The notes: a model not told the origin generated them from the letters alone. DNA of 64,000 nt from an uncultured archaeon (GCA_938048735.1 CALIUM010000008.1:20461-84460); one strand, 5' to 3'. Positions 8,846 to 17,760 are shown, numbered from the stretch's first letter. Numbers and translations: made by a program.

Positions 8846-9057
8846 TTCGATGCGGCCTCCAAATATGATGCTGTATGGATGTTCATCAAGGCCGTTCTGG
8901 AGGCCAGAGCCACTGATGTGAAAAATCTTCTTGAAGCCATCCAAGTAAAACATCAACATTTTTCAGAGCCAGCGGATGGCGTAAACTAGACGAGAATGGG
9001 GATAGAGAAAAAGCAGATTACAAGATATATGGTTACTATTACTTGAATATGCGCTGA
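8846..9057 (+). pseudogene. Remnant of an ABC-transporter substrate-binding protein
   Basis: One frame encodes FDAASKYDAVWMFIKAVLEA, and after a frameshift near 8965 the next frame encodes SGWRKLDENGDREKADYKIY. Both pieces are characteristic of the C-terminal region of Leu/Ile/Val-type periplasmic-binding proteins, where a YDAV helix is followed by a fixed-length gap and the L-DENGDR strand. A stop (TAG) closes the first frame and no N-terminal domain is present. The ATP-binding and permease genes are absent, so this is an isolated relic. Confidence 0.65.
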
Positions 9058-9119
9058 CTAGAATCAAGAACGGTATATATGATAGTAGGACAGATAAGTA
9101 TTATGCTCACTCCAGAGTT

Positions 9120-9392
9120 CTAGAGACCTTGAGAGCCATTAGCGGCATTCCCCTTTCCCTGAAATGAGTCGAGGTTTAGTATCCTTCTAAACCAACTGAT
9201 TTCATAAAAATCACTAAACTTTATGAGCGCCTCAGAATATATGTTTCGCTGGAGGGTATTGTCAACAGTCTTCATGTAGAAATTTTCTAGTTTAGAGAAG
9301 CATTGGGATAGATGCTCGAGAACAGAGAAGAGAGAGATGAGGAGAGATTGTTTTTGATGATTGTTGATATAGCCTTCAATTTCATCAGCCAT
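9120..9392 (-). CDS. Hypothetical helical protein downstream of a retropepsin-like gene
   Basis: The 90-residue protein appears all-helical, with heptad-like hydrophobics (LLISLFSVLEHL, CFSKLENFYM). I recognise no family. It begins 18 bases after the stop of the retropepsin-like gene on the same strand, so the two are probably cotranscribed. Codon use is more AT-rich than in the surrounding housekeeping genes. Confidence 0.45.
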   Translation of the reverse strand: MADEIEGYINNHQKQSLLISLFSVLEHLSQCFSKLENFYMKTVDNTLQRNIYSEALIKFSDFYEISWFRRILNLDSFQGKGNAANGSQGL

Positions 9393-9410
9393 TTCTTCTG
9401 CGGGGTTGGA

Positions 9411-9782
9411 TCATAGGGCTATTAATGCTTCGCTCCTCCTCACCTGCCTTGTTGTAGGGTCTACCTCAAGCCCTAGACTCTCTAGGGCGTGGAGGCCAAA
9501 AACACTTTCATCCCCCTTTTCTGCGAAGACCACGGTTGTTGGGGCGACCTCACCTTCATATTCGATGAATATGTGCCCAACATCCCTAGAGATGATTTTG
9601 CCCTTTATCGTCTTGAATCTGCCTTTCCTTACTGGCTTGGCTCTCAGGTTGTCTAGGAGCTTTCTGGAGATCCATGAATATACTGCTCTTGTGTCTACAA
9701 ATAAGCTTAGCTCTTCATACTCAGGGCTTGTGGGAAGTGCTCGAATCCTAACTTTCACGTAAGTTTCGCCCATAGCTATCAC
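9411..9782 (-). CDS. Retropepsin-like (clan AA) aspartic protease-fold protein
   Basis: A 123-residue protein laid out like half-pepsin folds: an N-terminal beta region, the active-site-like LFVDTRAVYSWI (residues about 27-38, normally DTGA), and a C-terminal VFGLHALESLGLEVDP, the counterpart of the family's LLG-D/H-ALE-LGL-VDP strand. The Asp is present, but the following Gly is Arg, so proteolytic activity is doubtful. Single-domain archaeal homologues are expected to dimerise. It pairs with the helical protein just downstream. Two other retropepsin-like sequences occur near 31.3 and 32.2 kb. Confidence 0.7.
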   Translation of the reverse strand: MIAMGETYVKVRIRALPTSPEYEELSLFVDTRAVYSWISRKLLDNLRAKPVRKGRFKTIKGKIISRDVGHIFIEYEGEVAPTTVVFAEKGDESVFGLHALESLGLEVDPTTRQVRRSEALIAL

Positions 9783-10007
9783 ATCTAATTTGAGTTCCAG
9801 TTTATAAAGTTGGGCTTGAATTTGAATCTTGGTTATAGGAAAATTTAAAGAGACTTAGAATTGCTGATGATCTATCTCTGATTGTTATATTTATCACATA
9901 CACAAACTAATTAATTTAAGGACATCTTTAAAGCTATTTTGAAGGTGTTTAATCTTTAATGTCGATATCGCTTGGATTTAAAATCTCCTGATCTTAGCTA
10001 TCGGGCT
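9783..10007. other. AT-rich intergenic region
   Basis: No gene is visible. The stretch separates the retropepsin-like gene, which reads away from it, from the 3' end of polB. Several TATA-like words (TTTATAAAG near 9805 on the minus side) could serve the retropepsin-like gene. Confidence 0.4.
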
Positions 10008-12563
10008 TCATCTCTGCAAGAAGCTCTGGAGGGTTGTCATCCTCGGGCGGCCTATGATCTGGTCAAGATCGATCTCGAAGGCCTCTAGAACCTGTTCGAA
10101 CATGGACTCAAGATATTCAATGTACTTTTCCACATCTATATCCCTCTTGGATGCGAGCCTCATAGGTTTTACTCCCCCTTGGGTGACGACATAGCTTATT
10201 ATGTCGCCGACCCCTAGGCTTATCCCCTGCGCTTGGAGCATCTTCGCTGCCTTCACATGCTGGGGGTTTGTCTCGTAGCTTGACAGGCTCCTGCCTAGCA
10301 TCACCCTGAAGGCGAGTTCCTCAAGCTCGAACTCCCTATTCCTCAGCCTTTTGTAGACCTTCTCCACAAGCTCCCTAATGGCCTTCTTAGCCTCCTCCAC
10401 ATCATCGGGGCTCTTGATGTTGGCTAGGATCCTTGTGAGCTGGAGGAATGCCTCCTTTATGATGGGTGGTATATGCCTCTTCTTCCCGGTCAACCCCTTT
10501 ATGTCCACGCTCCCGTCTGGGGATACTCCAACATAGTTCTTCTTCCGCCTGGAGAAGACCACATATCTATAGACCTTATCTATGTCCAGCTCGACCCCTA
10601 GGCTTCTCCTAGACCACTCTATTAGCTCCAATATCTGCTCCTCCCTAGGCTGCTCTAGGAAGATGCTGTCCGTGTCTCCGTAGATCACCTCTATCCCGAG
10701 CTTCTCGGAGGCCTCAAGGGTCTGGGTCATCGCATACCTTCCTATGGCCGCTGTGCTCTCGGCTAAGGGTGGACAGTAAAAACTGAAGGTTTCAGCCCCG
10801 AAGACTCCGTAGGAGGCATTTAATATGACCTTTAGGGCCCTCTGGACCACGTCGTAGAAGGCCCGCTCCTCCTTGGAGAGTCTCTTATCCCTTGATAGGG
10901 GTTTGTACAACTTCACCCTGAGGTCTCTTAGGCTTCCTATGATGAGGCTGGTTAGGCCTCTGCGCCTCCTGCAGGCCCAGTGGGGGGTTCCGGGTATTAT
11001 GTTGGCCCTGTCCTCTGGGTGGGGGCAGAGGATCGTCTCGTAGCTGAGGTTCCAGTTCTTTATGGCTGAGGGGTATAGGGAGGCGAAGTCTAGAACCGTG
11101 ACATCGAAGTGGATGCCGGCCTTCGGCTCTTTGACCATGGCTCCAAGGTACTTCCTTCCCTTTATTATCGCCCTTGTCGCCGTCTCGCCCTTGAGGGCTA
11201 GGATGTCCTCCTTGTTTGGGATGAGCCACCCCCTCCTCCTATGCTCGTACTCCATGAGGGTGAGGATCCACCTGCTCACACCCTGCCTGGTCACGTCTTC
11301 AAGGGTCATCCTGCTTATCCTGCTCAGTAAGACCATCAACTTCATCACAAGGTCGTCGTCGAAGGTCGTCAACTCATAGGTTATGAGGGCATCTTGTAGG
11401 CAGTACCTAGCCACCTCCATCCTCGATGAGGTGGAGAAGTCTAGCTGAAGCTTCCTCTTCCCGATGAGGCTGGAGGCAACATCGTCGAGGGTGTTCTCCC
11501 TGTAGCGGTCGCTGAATGCATAGACTTGGATCGCCCTGTTCAGGAAGAACCTGTAGAGGTCTATATGGACGCCGTTCCTTAGATAGACGAACTTCCTACC
11601 CAAGGTTATAGGGATCTCATCCTGTGAGAAGCCGAGCCTCTGGGCCCTCCTCCTCAGGTATCTGAGGTCGAAATCATCCCCGTTAAAGGTGAGGATGACG
11701 GGATACTCGTCGAGGAGCCTAAAGGCCTCCCTGATGAGGTCCTTCTCATCATGGAATATCTCGACCTCAGCCCCCTCGATTTTGGCCTCCTCCATTTTCT
11801 CCTCGGCTAGGAGGAAGACTCGCCTCAACCCCTCGCTTGAGACGGATGAGACCGCTATGATGGGTTGCAGGGCCTCCTCGGGGTTTGGAACCCTATCTGC
11901 CTGGGTCATCTGGACCTCTATGTCGATGGATGCGCGGCGTATATGGGGTACAGGGTGCTGGAGGAGCCTAGCCCACTCCAGTATCCGCTCCTTGAACTCG
12001 GGCTCCTCATCCCCGACGAGGAGGGATAGCATCTTCTTCACATCTCCCGGAAGCTCATATTTCACCTCGACAAGTTTTCCATTCTCCACCCTATACGGCA
12101 TCCCCGGGATCAGGCCCATGTCGTAGATGTAGTTCTGGTAGTAGCGGATGTAGCTCTCCCAGCTCTCATCTATCAGGTTCCTTATCCCCGACTTCCCTTG
12201 ACCCCCTATGGCTAGGGGGTTAGAGGCCACGATCTTCGTGACCATGATCTTCTCGTCCCTTAGGGCGTCATATCTCTCAACGGGCTCTAGGGTTAGGAAG
12301 CCGGGATAGCTTAGGAGCTTTTCGTTCCTCCTGAGCTCTTCTGGGCTCCTCTTCGAGATGCAGTAGGGGAGATGCCCTGTGTCATCGTACCATATGTAGA
12401 TCTGCTGGGATGAGGGCTCGTATAGGCGGAGGAAGGCCTTCTCAGCCCTGCCGTCGTACCCCGCCGATAGGAGGATAGATGTTGGAAGGTCTTTAGGAGC
12501 GGGCCTTCCCAGGGGCTGTATGGCCTCCTCCTCGAACGCCTCCTCCAGCTCTTCAGCCTGCAT
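10008..12563 (-). CDS. polB: Family B DNA polymerase
   Basis: An 851-residue replicative-type polymerase. The 3'-5' exonuclease is intact: Exo I SIDIEVQ, Exo II LTFNGDDFDLRYL, Exo III YCLQDALIT. The polymerase motifs follow in order: A as DFASLYPSAIKNWN, B as LKVILNASYGVFG and C as YGDTDSIF, all with their catalytic acids. It also has the KKNYVGV and KGLTGKKR thumb-proximal elements. Both activities should work, making this a proofreading polymerase rather than one of the inactivated crenarchaeal paralogues. It starts 12 bases downstream of the agmatinase-family gene and is likely cotranscribed with it. Confidence 0.96.
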   Translation of the reverse strand: MQAEELEEAFEEEAIQPLGRPAPKDLPTSILLSAGYDGRAEKAFLRLYEPSSQQIYIWYDDTGHLPYCISKRSPEELRRNEKLLSYPGFLTLEPVERYDALRDEKIMVTKIVASNPLAIGGQGKSGIRNLIDESWESYIRYYQNYIYDMGLIPGMPYRVENGKLVEVKYELPGDVKKMLSLLVGDEEPEFKERILEWARLLQHPVPHIRRASIDIEVQMTQADRVPNPEEALQPIIAVSSVSSEGLRRVFLLAEEKMEEAKIEGAEVEIFHDEKDLIREAFRLLDEYPVILTFNGDDFDLRYLRRRAQRLGFSQDEIPITLGRKFVYLRNGVHIDLYRFFLNRAIQVYAFSDRYRENTLDDVASSLIGKRKLQLDFSTSSRMEVARYCLQDALITYELTTFDDDLVMKLMVLLSRISRMTLEDVTRQGVSRWILTLMEYEHRRRGWLIPNKEDILALKGETATRAIIKGRKYLGAMVKEPKAGIHFDVTVLDFASLYPSAIKNWNLSYETILCPHPEDRANIIPGTPHWACRRRRGLTSLIIGSLRDLRVKLYKPLSRDKRLSKEERAFYDVVQRALKVILNASYGVFGAETFSFYCPPLAESTAAIGRYAMTQTLEASEKLGIEVIYGDTDSIFLEQPREEQILELIEWSRRSLGVELDIDKVYRYVVFSRRKKNYVGVSPDGSVDIKGLTGKKRHIPPIIKEAFLQLTRILANIKSPDDVEEAKKAIRELVEKVYKRLRNREFELEELAFRVMLGRSLSSYETNPQHVKAAKMLQAQGISLGVGDIISYVVTQGGVKPMRLASKRDIDVEKYIEYLESMFEQVLEAFEIDLDQIIGRPRMTTLQSFLQR

Positions 12564-12575
12564 CAGATAATCTTC

Positions 12576-13487
12576 TCAACCGCCCCCTATATCTACTCCC
12601 CTCCTCGACCGGGCTGACTCCAAGCTATAGATAGCCTCGAGAATGATATATGCGGCCTGGGTAGAGGTTAACCCAGAGTCATAGAGGGGGGTCACCTCCG
12701 TTAGGTCGAGGCCCCTAAACCTCAAGTCCATTACTCCTGTGATTATATCAAGCAGGGTTGTCACGCTTATCCCCTCTGGGACAGGGTTGCATACCGCCGG
12801 AGCGGCCGAGGGATCCAAAACATCCATATCAATGGTAAGGTAGACTGAGGAGGATGAGGCTAGAGCCTCCCTCAGGGACTCAACAGCCCTCTCAAAACCC
12901 CCTCTCAGGATCTCTAAGGATGTCACCATCCCTAGCCTCCCCGGGTTCTCCTCCATGAACCTTAACTCCTCACCGGAGAAGGCCCTGCACCCTATGAAGA
13001 GGATGTGGGCATCCAACTCCTCGAGGGCCCTACGCATGAAGGTCGCGTGGGAGAGGCCGAGTCCGAAAAGGCTCTCCCTCAGGTCGAGGTGGGCGTCGAA
13101 GCAGACCACCAGGTCCGGCCTCATGGCCCTTAGAGCGCCCAAGGTCACGGTGTGCTCCCCTCCCATCATCACGGGGACCTTCCCAGAGCTGGAGATTAGC
13201 CCAACAGCCTCCGCGACGCATTCAAGATGGGCCTCAGTGTCTCTTCCACCCTTCATATCACCCATATCCGCTATCCTCACCTCACTCCTCCTAAGGCCGG
13301 TTCTGAGGCTGTATCCCTCGAGATCGGCGCTTGCCCTCCTGATAAAGCCGGGGGCGAACCTAGAACCCCTCCTGTAGGAGCCAGTGAGGTCTAGAGGGGC
13401 TCCAAAAACAACATAATCGGCCTCCTCAAAGGATATGGACGTATCGATGAAGCACTGCAGCGCAGGAACGAACATATCCCCCTTCAA
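12576..13487 (-). CDS. speB: Agmatinase/arginase-family ureohydrolase
   Basis: A 303-residue ureohydrolase. The binuclear manganese site is seen as GGEHT (near residue 109), DAHLD (near residue 130) and DMDVLDPS (near residue 220), with the following PEGIS and EVTPLYD segments of the family. Members hydrolyse agmatine to putrescine and urea, or formiminoglutamate or arginine; archaeal proteins of this length are mostly agmatinases, so the polyamine role is a family-based guess. It lies directly upstream of polB on the same strand. Confidence 0.88.
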   Translation of the reverse strand: MKGDMFVPALQCFIDTSISFEEADYVVFGAPLDLTGSYRRGSRFAPGFIRRASADLEGYSLRTGLRRSEVRIADMGDMKGGRDTEAHLECVAEAVGLISSSGKVPVMMGGEHTVTLGALRAMRPDLVVCFDAHLDLRESLFGLGLSHATFMRRALEELDAHILFIGCRAFSGEELRFMEENPGRLGMVTSLEILRGGFERAVESLREALASSSSVYLTIDMDVLDPSAAPAVCNPVPEGISVTTLLDIITGVMDLRFRGLDLTEVTPLYDSGLTSTQAAYIILEAIYSLESARSRRGVDIGGG

Positions 13488-13608
13488 GGCTTAACACGCC
13501 TCGACCCACGATCCATCATAAAAGACCCTCAAATCCCTTAAAACCTTACATAGTTCCCTGAAGATATTAAATTAGTAAACGATATCTCATACCTTTAAGA
13601 GAAGAGCT

Positions 13609-13998
13609 TTAAACAGCCTCTTTGCTCAGCCATCTATAAGTGGTTTTAAGAGGGATACCCAACTCTTTTGATATCTGTTTAGCGCTATAACCTTTTCTTC
13701 TAAGTTCCTGCATCAATATTTTACTTCTTTTCCTCTCAGCCTTACTGAATTTAGCCTTATTTATAAAGGATATCCTATCCTCTTTGCCGAATAGGGAGAG
13801 AGCCAGCATGAATGCTCTTAGATAATTACACTCCCTATTTATATATCCAAACAACTTGACCTGATATCCATCTGATATGTAATTCTTCAACTGACCTAGC
13901 ACCTGCTCTATTAGGCTGAAACTAGGAGATGAGGCAAACCTAACCTCCACTAAAGCACTTTCAGGCTTGACCTCTATCTCGTATCTCACGTCAGCCAT
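13609..13998 (-). CDS. Small HTH DNA-binding protein
   Basis: A 129-residue protein. The C-terminal 45 residues form a homeodomain-like helix-turn-helix (GYSAKQISKELGIPLKTTYRW) preceded by a basic stretch (KAERKRSKILMQELRRK). The N-terminal half (about 75 residues, with EIEVKPESALVEVRF) is a predicted alpha/beta region I cannot assign. Its promoter region contains four copies of a TTCTCAT/ATGAGAA word in two palindromes (14045-14136), consistent with autoregulation and control of the divergent small ORF. Autoregulation is inference from that layout. Confidence 0.7.
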   Translation of the reverse strand: MADVRYEIEVKPESALVEVRFASSPSFSLIEQVLGQLKNYISDGYQVKLFGYINRECNYLRAFMLALSLFGKEDRISFINKAKFSKAERKRSKILMQELRRKGYSAKQISKELGIPLKTTYRWLSKEAV

Positions 13999-14044
13999 CT
14001 CGACCCGCCTAAATCGGCTTTAATAAGCCGACTTTAAAGGCCCC

Positions 14045-14136
14045 CTTATAAACCTTTCTCATGAAATTTTTTTTTTTTAAAAATGAGAAAGGTTTATAAG
14101 CTTCTTCTCATTTTTGAATTTTTGCGAAATGAGAAG
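14045..14136. promoter_or_regulatory. Bidirectional promoter with two stacked palindromic operators
   Basis: An 18-bp perfect inverted repeat (CTTATAAACCTTTCTCAT, 14045-14062, and its complement at 14083-14100) flanks a 20-base A/T tract. Each arm contains a TATA box (TTATAAA or TTTATAAG) pointing outward, one toward the HTH gene start at 13998 and one toward the ORF start at 14146, both about 45-50 bases away. A second perfect 10-bp palindrome (CTTCTCATTT at 14104-14113, complement at 14127-14136) repeats the TTCTCAT half-site downstream of the rightward TATA box, a place where a bound protein would block transcription. Confidence 0.75.
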
Positions 14137-14145
14137 GTGGTGCTC

Positions 14146-14259
14146 ATGGGCGCGGAGATGGTCACACTAAAACAGATTGAAAAGATAATAACGGACAGAG
14201 GCCCTCCAATACCATCGATACTCCCAACCATCAAACTTTTTTGGAGCACAATTGTCTAA
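14146..14259 (+). CDS. 37-residue ORF controlled by the palindromic promoter
   Basis: The ATG is preceded by GGTGGTGCTC, a good archaeal Shine-Dalgarno, and by a TATA box at the right distance. The peptide starts with MGAEMVTLKQIEKIITDRGP, an amphipathic helix, and ends in a hydrophobic Pro-rich tail (LPTIKLFWSTIV). It may be an intact small protein or the 5' remnant of a longer gene whose body is lost; no continuation is visible in the next 75 bases. Strong control signals on both sides argue that it was expressed. Confidence 0.4.
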   Translation: MGAEMVTLKQIEKIITDRGPPIPSILPTIKLFWSTIV

Positions 14260-14333
14260 ATCGTTATGTTTTTATGAATCTGGTTGAATATCTCGCTTTA
14301 ACCTTTTCAATTATAAAATTATATTCTCTATTT

Positions 14334-15524
14334 TTAAGCTATGCTGTTCTTCCACCTAGTTATTATATAGGATAATGTGAATGGGATGATCATCGTGGTT
14401 GCAACTGAGACGGCTATGAATGATGTGAAGAGTTGCTGATCTATCAACCCGGCTGAGTAGAGTATCTGTACAGGTATGATTCCCATGGAGAACTTCGCGC
14501 TAAGCCCAAGTCCGATCACCGTTATGGCCTTATAGTTCAGCCCTGCCATCCTGCCAACTATCAGCGACGCCAGGAGCTTTCCAAAGAAGTTGGCCGATAG
14601 TAGGAGAAGGGTCAAGGCGATGTTCCCCGTCAGGCTTGAGAGGCTCATTCCCAAACCGATCTCGAAGAAGAAGAGGGGCCCTAAGAGTCCATACGCCATG
14701 GCTGCAAGGGGCTTGAGAACCCTATCCTCTTGGCCCAGCGGCCTCAGGGAGACCTGGAAGGTTAACCCCGCCGTGAGGGAGCCGAGGAGGAGGCCGAGGC
14801 CGAAGAACTGGGATACGAATGTGAAGAGTAGGGCTGTGGAAGACATCAGGAGGAAGAGGCCAGGGTCCCTAAGCCCACCCTCCACCCGCGATATTAGGGG
14901 AAGAACAAACCTGGAGAAGAGCAGCGCTAGGAGTATGAGATCAATAACGCCAAGAGCCATGAAGGACGGGCTCACCGGAGCCGCTCCATAGCCAACCATC
15001 AGAGAGGCCAATGAGGCGAGCATGACCTCTGCTACGTCGTCAATCACCCCAGGCCCAAGGATGAGGTTGGCCACCCTGGTCCTTATAACCCCCAGCTCAT
15101 CCAGAACTGGTGCTATGGTGGCCTCCGCCACGGTGGCCAGGGCCGTCGATACGATAGCTGAGAGGAGGAGGGGATATCCATAGTAACCTAGGACTAGAAG
15201 GCCGAGGAGTGTGGAGAACCCCAGGTTTAGAACCGATAGCAGGGCTATGTGATATGTCAATCCCTTCAAGGTGTGGAGTTCCAATCTGAGCCCGACTAGG
15301 AAGAGGAGGAATATTATCCCGAGCTGGGCCATGGTATGGAAGGCCTCCCCAGATGCTGCTTCAGCAAGCCATGAGGAGGAGAACTGCATCTGGAATAAAA
15401 CGCCTATGAGGAGGGGGGCGAGTAGGCTTGGCATCCTCATCCTCTCTAGGCCCAGGCTGAGGATGAAGGAGGCTAGAAGTAAACCTGAGATTAGAGCTAA
15501 AATGGATAAATATTGTTCCGGCAT
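14334..15524 (-). CDS. Kef-type (CPA2) cation:proton antiporter membrane subunit
   Basis: A 396-residue protein with about 12 to 13 transmembrane helices and the sodium/hydrogen exchanger fold. Typical stretches are LGIIFLLFLVGLRLELHTLK (helix 3 region), STALATVAEATIAPVLDELG (the unwound helix 4) and LLGPLFFFEIGLGMSL. There is no C-terminal RCK/TrkA-N domain, so it is the membrane part alone, as in many archaeal KefB-like proteins. It exchanges Na+ or K+ for H+; the ion preference is not readable. The conserved Asp pair of classic NhaA is not obvious. Confidence 0.88.
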   Translation of the reverse strand: MPEQYLSILALISGLLLASFILSLGLERMRMPSLLAPLLIGVLFQMQFSSSWLAEAASGEAFHTMAQLGIIFLLFLVGLRLELHTLKGLTYHIALLSVLNLGFSTLLGLLVLGYYGYPLLLSAIVSTALATVAEATIAPVLDELGVIRTRVANLILGPGVIDDVAEVMLASLASLMVGYGAAPVSPSFMALGVIDLILLALLFSRFVLPLISRVEGGLRDPGLFLLMSSTALLFTFVSQFFGLGLLLGSLTAGLTFQVSLRPLGQEDRVLKPLAAMAYGLLGPLFFFEIGLGMSLSSLTGNIALTLLLLSANFFGKLLASLIVGRMAGLNYKAITVIGLGLSAKFSMGIIPVQILYSAGLIDQQLFTSFIAVSVATTMIIPFTLSYIITRWKNSIA

Positions 15525-15660
15525 CCTTCCCCCTTCATATTCTTAGAGGTTATCCGGAATGGGTGAAGATATGATAAATATAAATTTAACTAATCCTTTA
15601 AAGAATTAATAATCCATTATGGTGAAAATATGGAAAAATATGGTGGATGATGTTTCTATT

Positions 15661-16317
15661 TTACTCCTTTTTTATAAGGTTGTCCACTATTATCAGTATT
15701 ATTGCGACTATCGAGGCGTAGAGGCCGGGTGGGCGGACTACAGTAGGTATCAGTGATATCGCGAAGCCTATGTTGGACATGAGGAATAGGCCGAGGGTGG
15801 TTCCGAAGCAGATCATCATGGAGTAGATCCCTAACTTTGCGACAGGGGCTAGGGCGCCCTTATGCTCGAAGGTGTAGAGGAAGTATGCTAGGGATGTTAT
15901 GGCCGTCACTAAAAGGATGAGGTTATTGACACCGGTGAAAATGTCCTTGGTAAATAGGCTCCCAATGTCGAGCTGCCTTACAATCTGGGCCATTACGGCC
16001 CCCTTCATCGCGACCCCTAGGCCCGCTCCTGAGAGGAGGGCTATGGGCCACCGGCTAACCCACCAGAGGCTCTTGGAGAACCTGGTATACATCATGAGGC
16101 CGAGGGCCACCGCTATCAGTGTCGGGCTGAGCCACTGCTGCTTTACCACGATAGGGATGTATATCCTGTTGAAGAGCACGTCTAGGCCCACCTTGACCGA
16201 TATGGCTAGGGCAAGGCCGACGAGCAGAGCCTCGCCTATCCTGTAGAATATGTTCTCCCTGTAGAGGAAGGACCAGGCCATGAGGATAACTATGCTCATG
16301 ACAAGGGCATCTATCAA
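15661..16317 (-). CDS. Cassette 1, protein D: multi-pass membrane protein of unknown function
   Basis: A 218-residue protein with about seven transmembrane helices. It shares with its paralogue at 38488-39201 an N-terminal segment WSFLYRENIFYRIGEALLVG (WSFVYKDNYLYRLAQHIFLG there), a central WVSRWPIALLSGAGLGVAMK and a conserved helix near YSMMICFGTTLG. It starts inside the end of gene C with a four-base ATGA overlap, so the two are translationally coupled. It is the last gene of the A-B-C-D cassette. No catalytic motif is visible; a structural or channel-like subunit is a guess. Confidence 0.75.
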   Translation of the reverse strand: MIDALVMSIVILMAWSFLYRENIFYRIGEALLVGLALAISVKVGLDVLFNRIYIPIVVKQQWLSPTLIAVALGLMMYTRFSKSLWWVSRWPIALLSGAGLGVAMKGAVMAQIVRQLDIGSLFTKDIFTGVNNLILLVTAITSLAYFLYTFEHKGALAPVAKLGIYSMMICFGTTLGLFLMSNIGFAISLIPTVVRPPGLYASIVAIILIIVDNLIKKE

Positions 16318-17150
16318 CCCTTACCACCCCTTCTCCTCGTGAAGTACCAGATGTTCCCGATGATTATCAGTCCGACCCCGTATATGTGGGATAGGGTCTG
16401 GGCGTCGAGGGTTCTTAGGCCCTCTCCGGGCATCCCTGTGAGCTTCTCATATCCCGCCGCATCGCTCTCAGCCCCTATATACCCCGTTATCAGCCTCTTC
16501 TCGTAATATGGAAGCGTCCAGGGGACCGTCGCGATGAGCGTGTTGATTATCAAAGGCTTGCCGTAACCTCCAAGCTGCCTGGGGTATGGGTCCGGGCTCG
16601 TCGAGGTGGAGAACCCGATCAGGGCTATATCGGAGATGGAGCGGACATCTCTCAACATGGGCAGTTTATCGATGGTGTTTCCATACGCGTCTGTTTTGAC
16701 GATGCCCTGGAAGTCCTTAGCCATGGCCATGAGGGTGGTCTCGTATCCCGGGATCCAGCCTAGGTTCACGTAGTCCTCGCCATACTTCAACCCCCTAGTG
16801 TCTACATACTCCCTCAGGATCCTCTCGGCGTTGAGGGAGCCATCCACGCTGTAGGTGGTCACTATGATCACCTTGATCCCCTTCCTCCTGATAAGGTCGA
16901 ATAGGTGGCGGTATATGGCCACCTCGGCTGGGCCTACCTGCCCCCAGGTGCCGACCGAGAAGTCGGTTATCCACATCGCGATGTCTCCGCTTTTCAGATC
17001 CTCTATCTGCCTGTATACCTCAACGGTGTTTGAGCTGATGCTTATCGGGAGGCCTAGGGGGGAGATAGCCGGGATGGCGATCAATATGATGAAGATCATG
17101 AAGACAGCCCTATCTACCAGTGGAATACCGGTTCTCTGCACCTCATCCAC
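16314..17150 (-). CDS. Cassette 1, protein C: alpha/beta domain between two membrane anchors
   Basis: A 278-residue protein with a transmembrane helix near residues 12-31, an extracytoplasmic- or cytoplasmic-facing alpha/beta domain, and a C-terminal helix near residues 250-270. Motifs shared with the copy at 37625-38491 are LPISIS..T..VY, KYGEDYVNLGWIPGYE, DAYGN.I..LP and DAQ..SH before the last helix. The central part (IKVIIVTTYSVDG) looks Rossmann-like. No family with a known function comes to mind. It overlaps the D gene by four bases and the B gene by eight, supporting a stoichiometric complex. Confidence 0.75.
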   Translation of the reverse strand: MDEVQRTGIPLVDRAVFMIFIILIAIPAISPLGLPISISSNTVEVYRQIEDLKSGDIAMWITDFSVGTWGQVGPAEVAIYRHLFDLIRRKGIKVIIVTTYSVDGSLNAERILREYVDTRGLKYGEDYVNLGWIPGYETTLMAMAKDFQGIVKTDAYGNTIDKLPMLRDVRSISDIALIGFSTSTSPDPYPRQLGGYGKPLIINTLIATVPWTLPYYEKRLITGYIGAESDAAGYEKLTGMPGEGLRTLDAQTLSHIYGVGLIIIGNIWYFTRRRGGKG

Positions 17151-17754
17151 CTCCCAGATATGAACGTTCTCTGCCTATTATTGCCCTCATGAAGAGGACG
17201 ATCATGCTGATCCCCATCCCTATCAGGATCCCCCTATATGCCCCAGTGTTAGGAACGTTCTTTATCCAATCGCCTACTGTTATCAGCTGAGGGGAGAGCG
17301 CTCGGATGCTCGGGGTGTTGTAGAGCAATATAACTACGGTGACGATGAGCAGTAATATGGCCGTCGGAGACTTCAGCCTCGCCCCCCTGAGGAAGACGGT
17401 GTAGGTGTAGAAGCCGACGAAGGATGATATCGACATGCTCAAAGGCGTGTAGAGCTTGGAAAAGATCCAGTCATATATGCTCTTATTCAGGTAGGCTATT
17501 GCAAGATAAAATAAGAAGCTTCCGATTACCAGTACGCTGTAATATACGTCTCTCCCCTTCCTTATGTTGTTTAAGTGGTATCTGAAGAGGTTCACAACCC
17601 CTATAAGGTATGAGAATGTAACGAGTATAACCACCCAGCTCAAGAGCTCAGAGGCCTGCACGGATAGGTTTCCAGTGTAGTAATCAATCAGCGGAAGCAA
17701 GGAACCTATGGCGAACAGAATTATGGGGATCTCTATCCTCCTGAGAAAACTCAT
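17143..17754 (-). CDS. Cassette 1, protein B: multi-pass membrane protein of unknown function
   Basis: A 203-residue protein with about seven hydrophobic helices. It matches the copy at 36966-37646 in position, size and in details such as the VVNLFRYHL..I.K.R loop (GGVDLARYHVALIMKRER there) and the C-terminal TVGDWIKNVPNTGAYRGILIG (LKDWIMTVPNAAGYRPIVIG there). The short DWI--VPN--GYR loop is the most conserved part of the family in this window and may be a contact surface. It starts six bases after gene A. Confidence 0.75.
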   Translation of the reverse strand: MSFLRRIEIPIILFAIGSLLPLIDYYTGNLSVQASELLSWVVILVTFSYLIGVVNLFRYHLNNIRKGRDVYYSVLVIGSFLFYLAIAYLNKSIYDWIFSKLYTPLSMSISSFVGFYTYTVFLRGARLKSPTAILLLIVTVVILLYNTPSIRALSPQLITVGDWIKNVPNTGAYRGILIGMGISMIVLFMRAIIGRERSYLGGG

Positions 17755-17760
17755 CTCACC

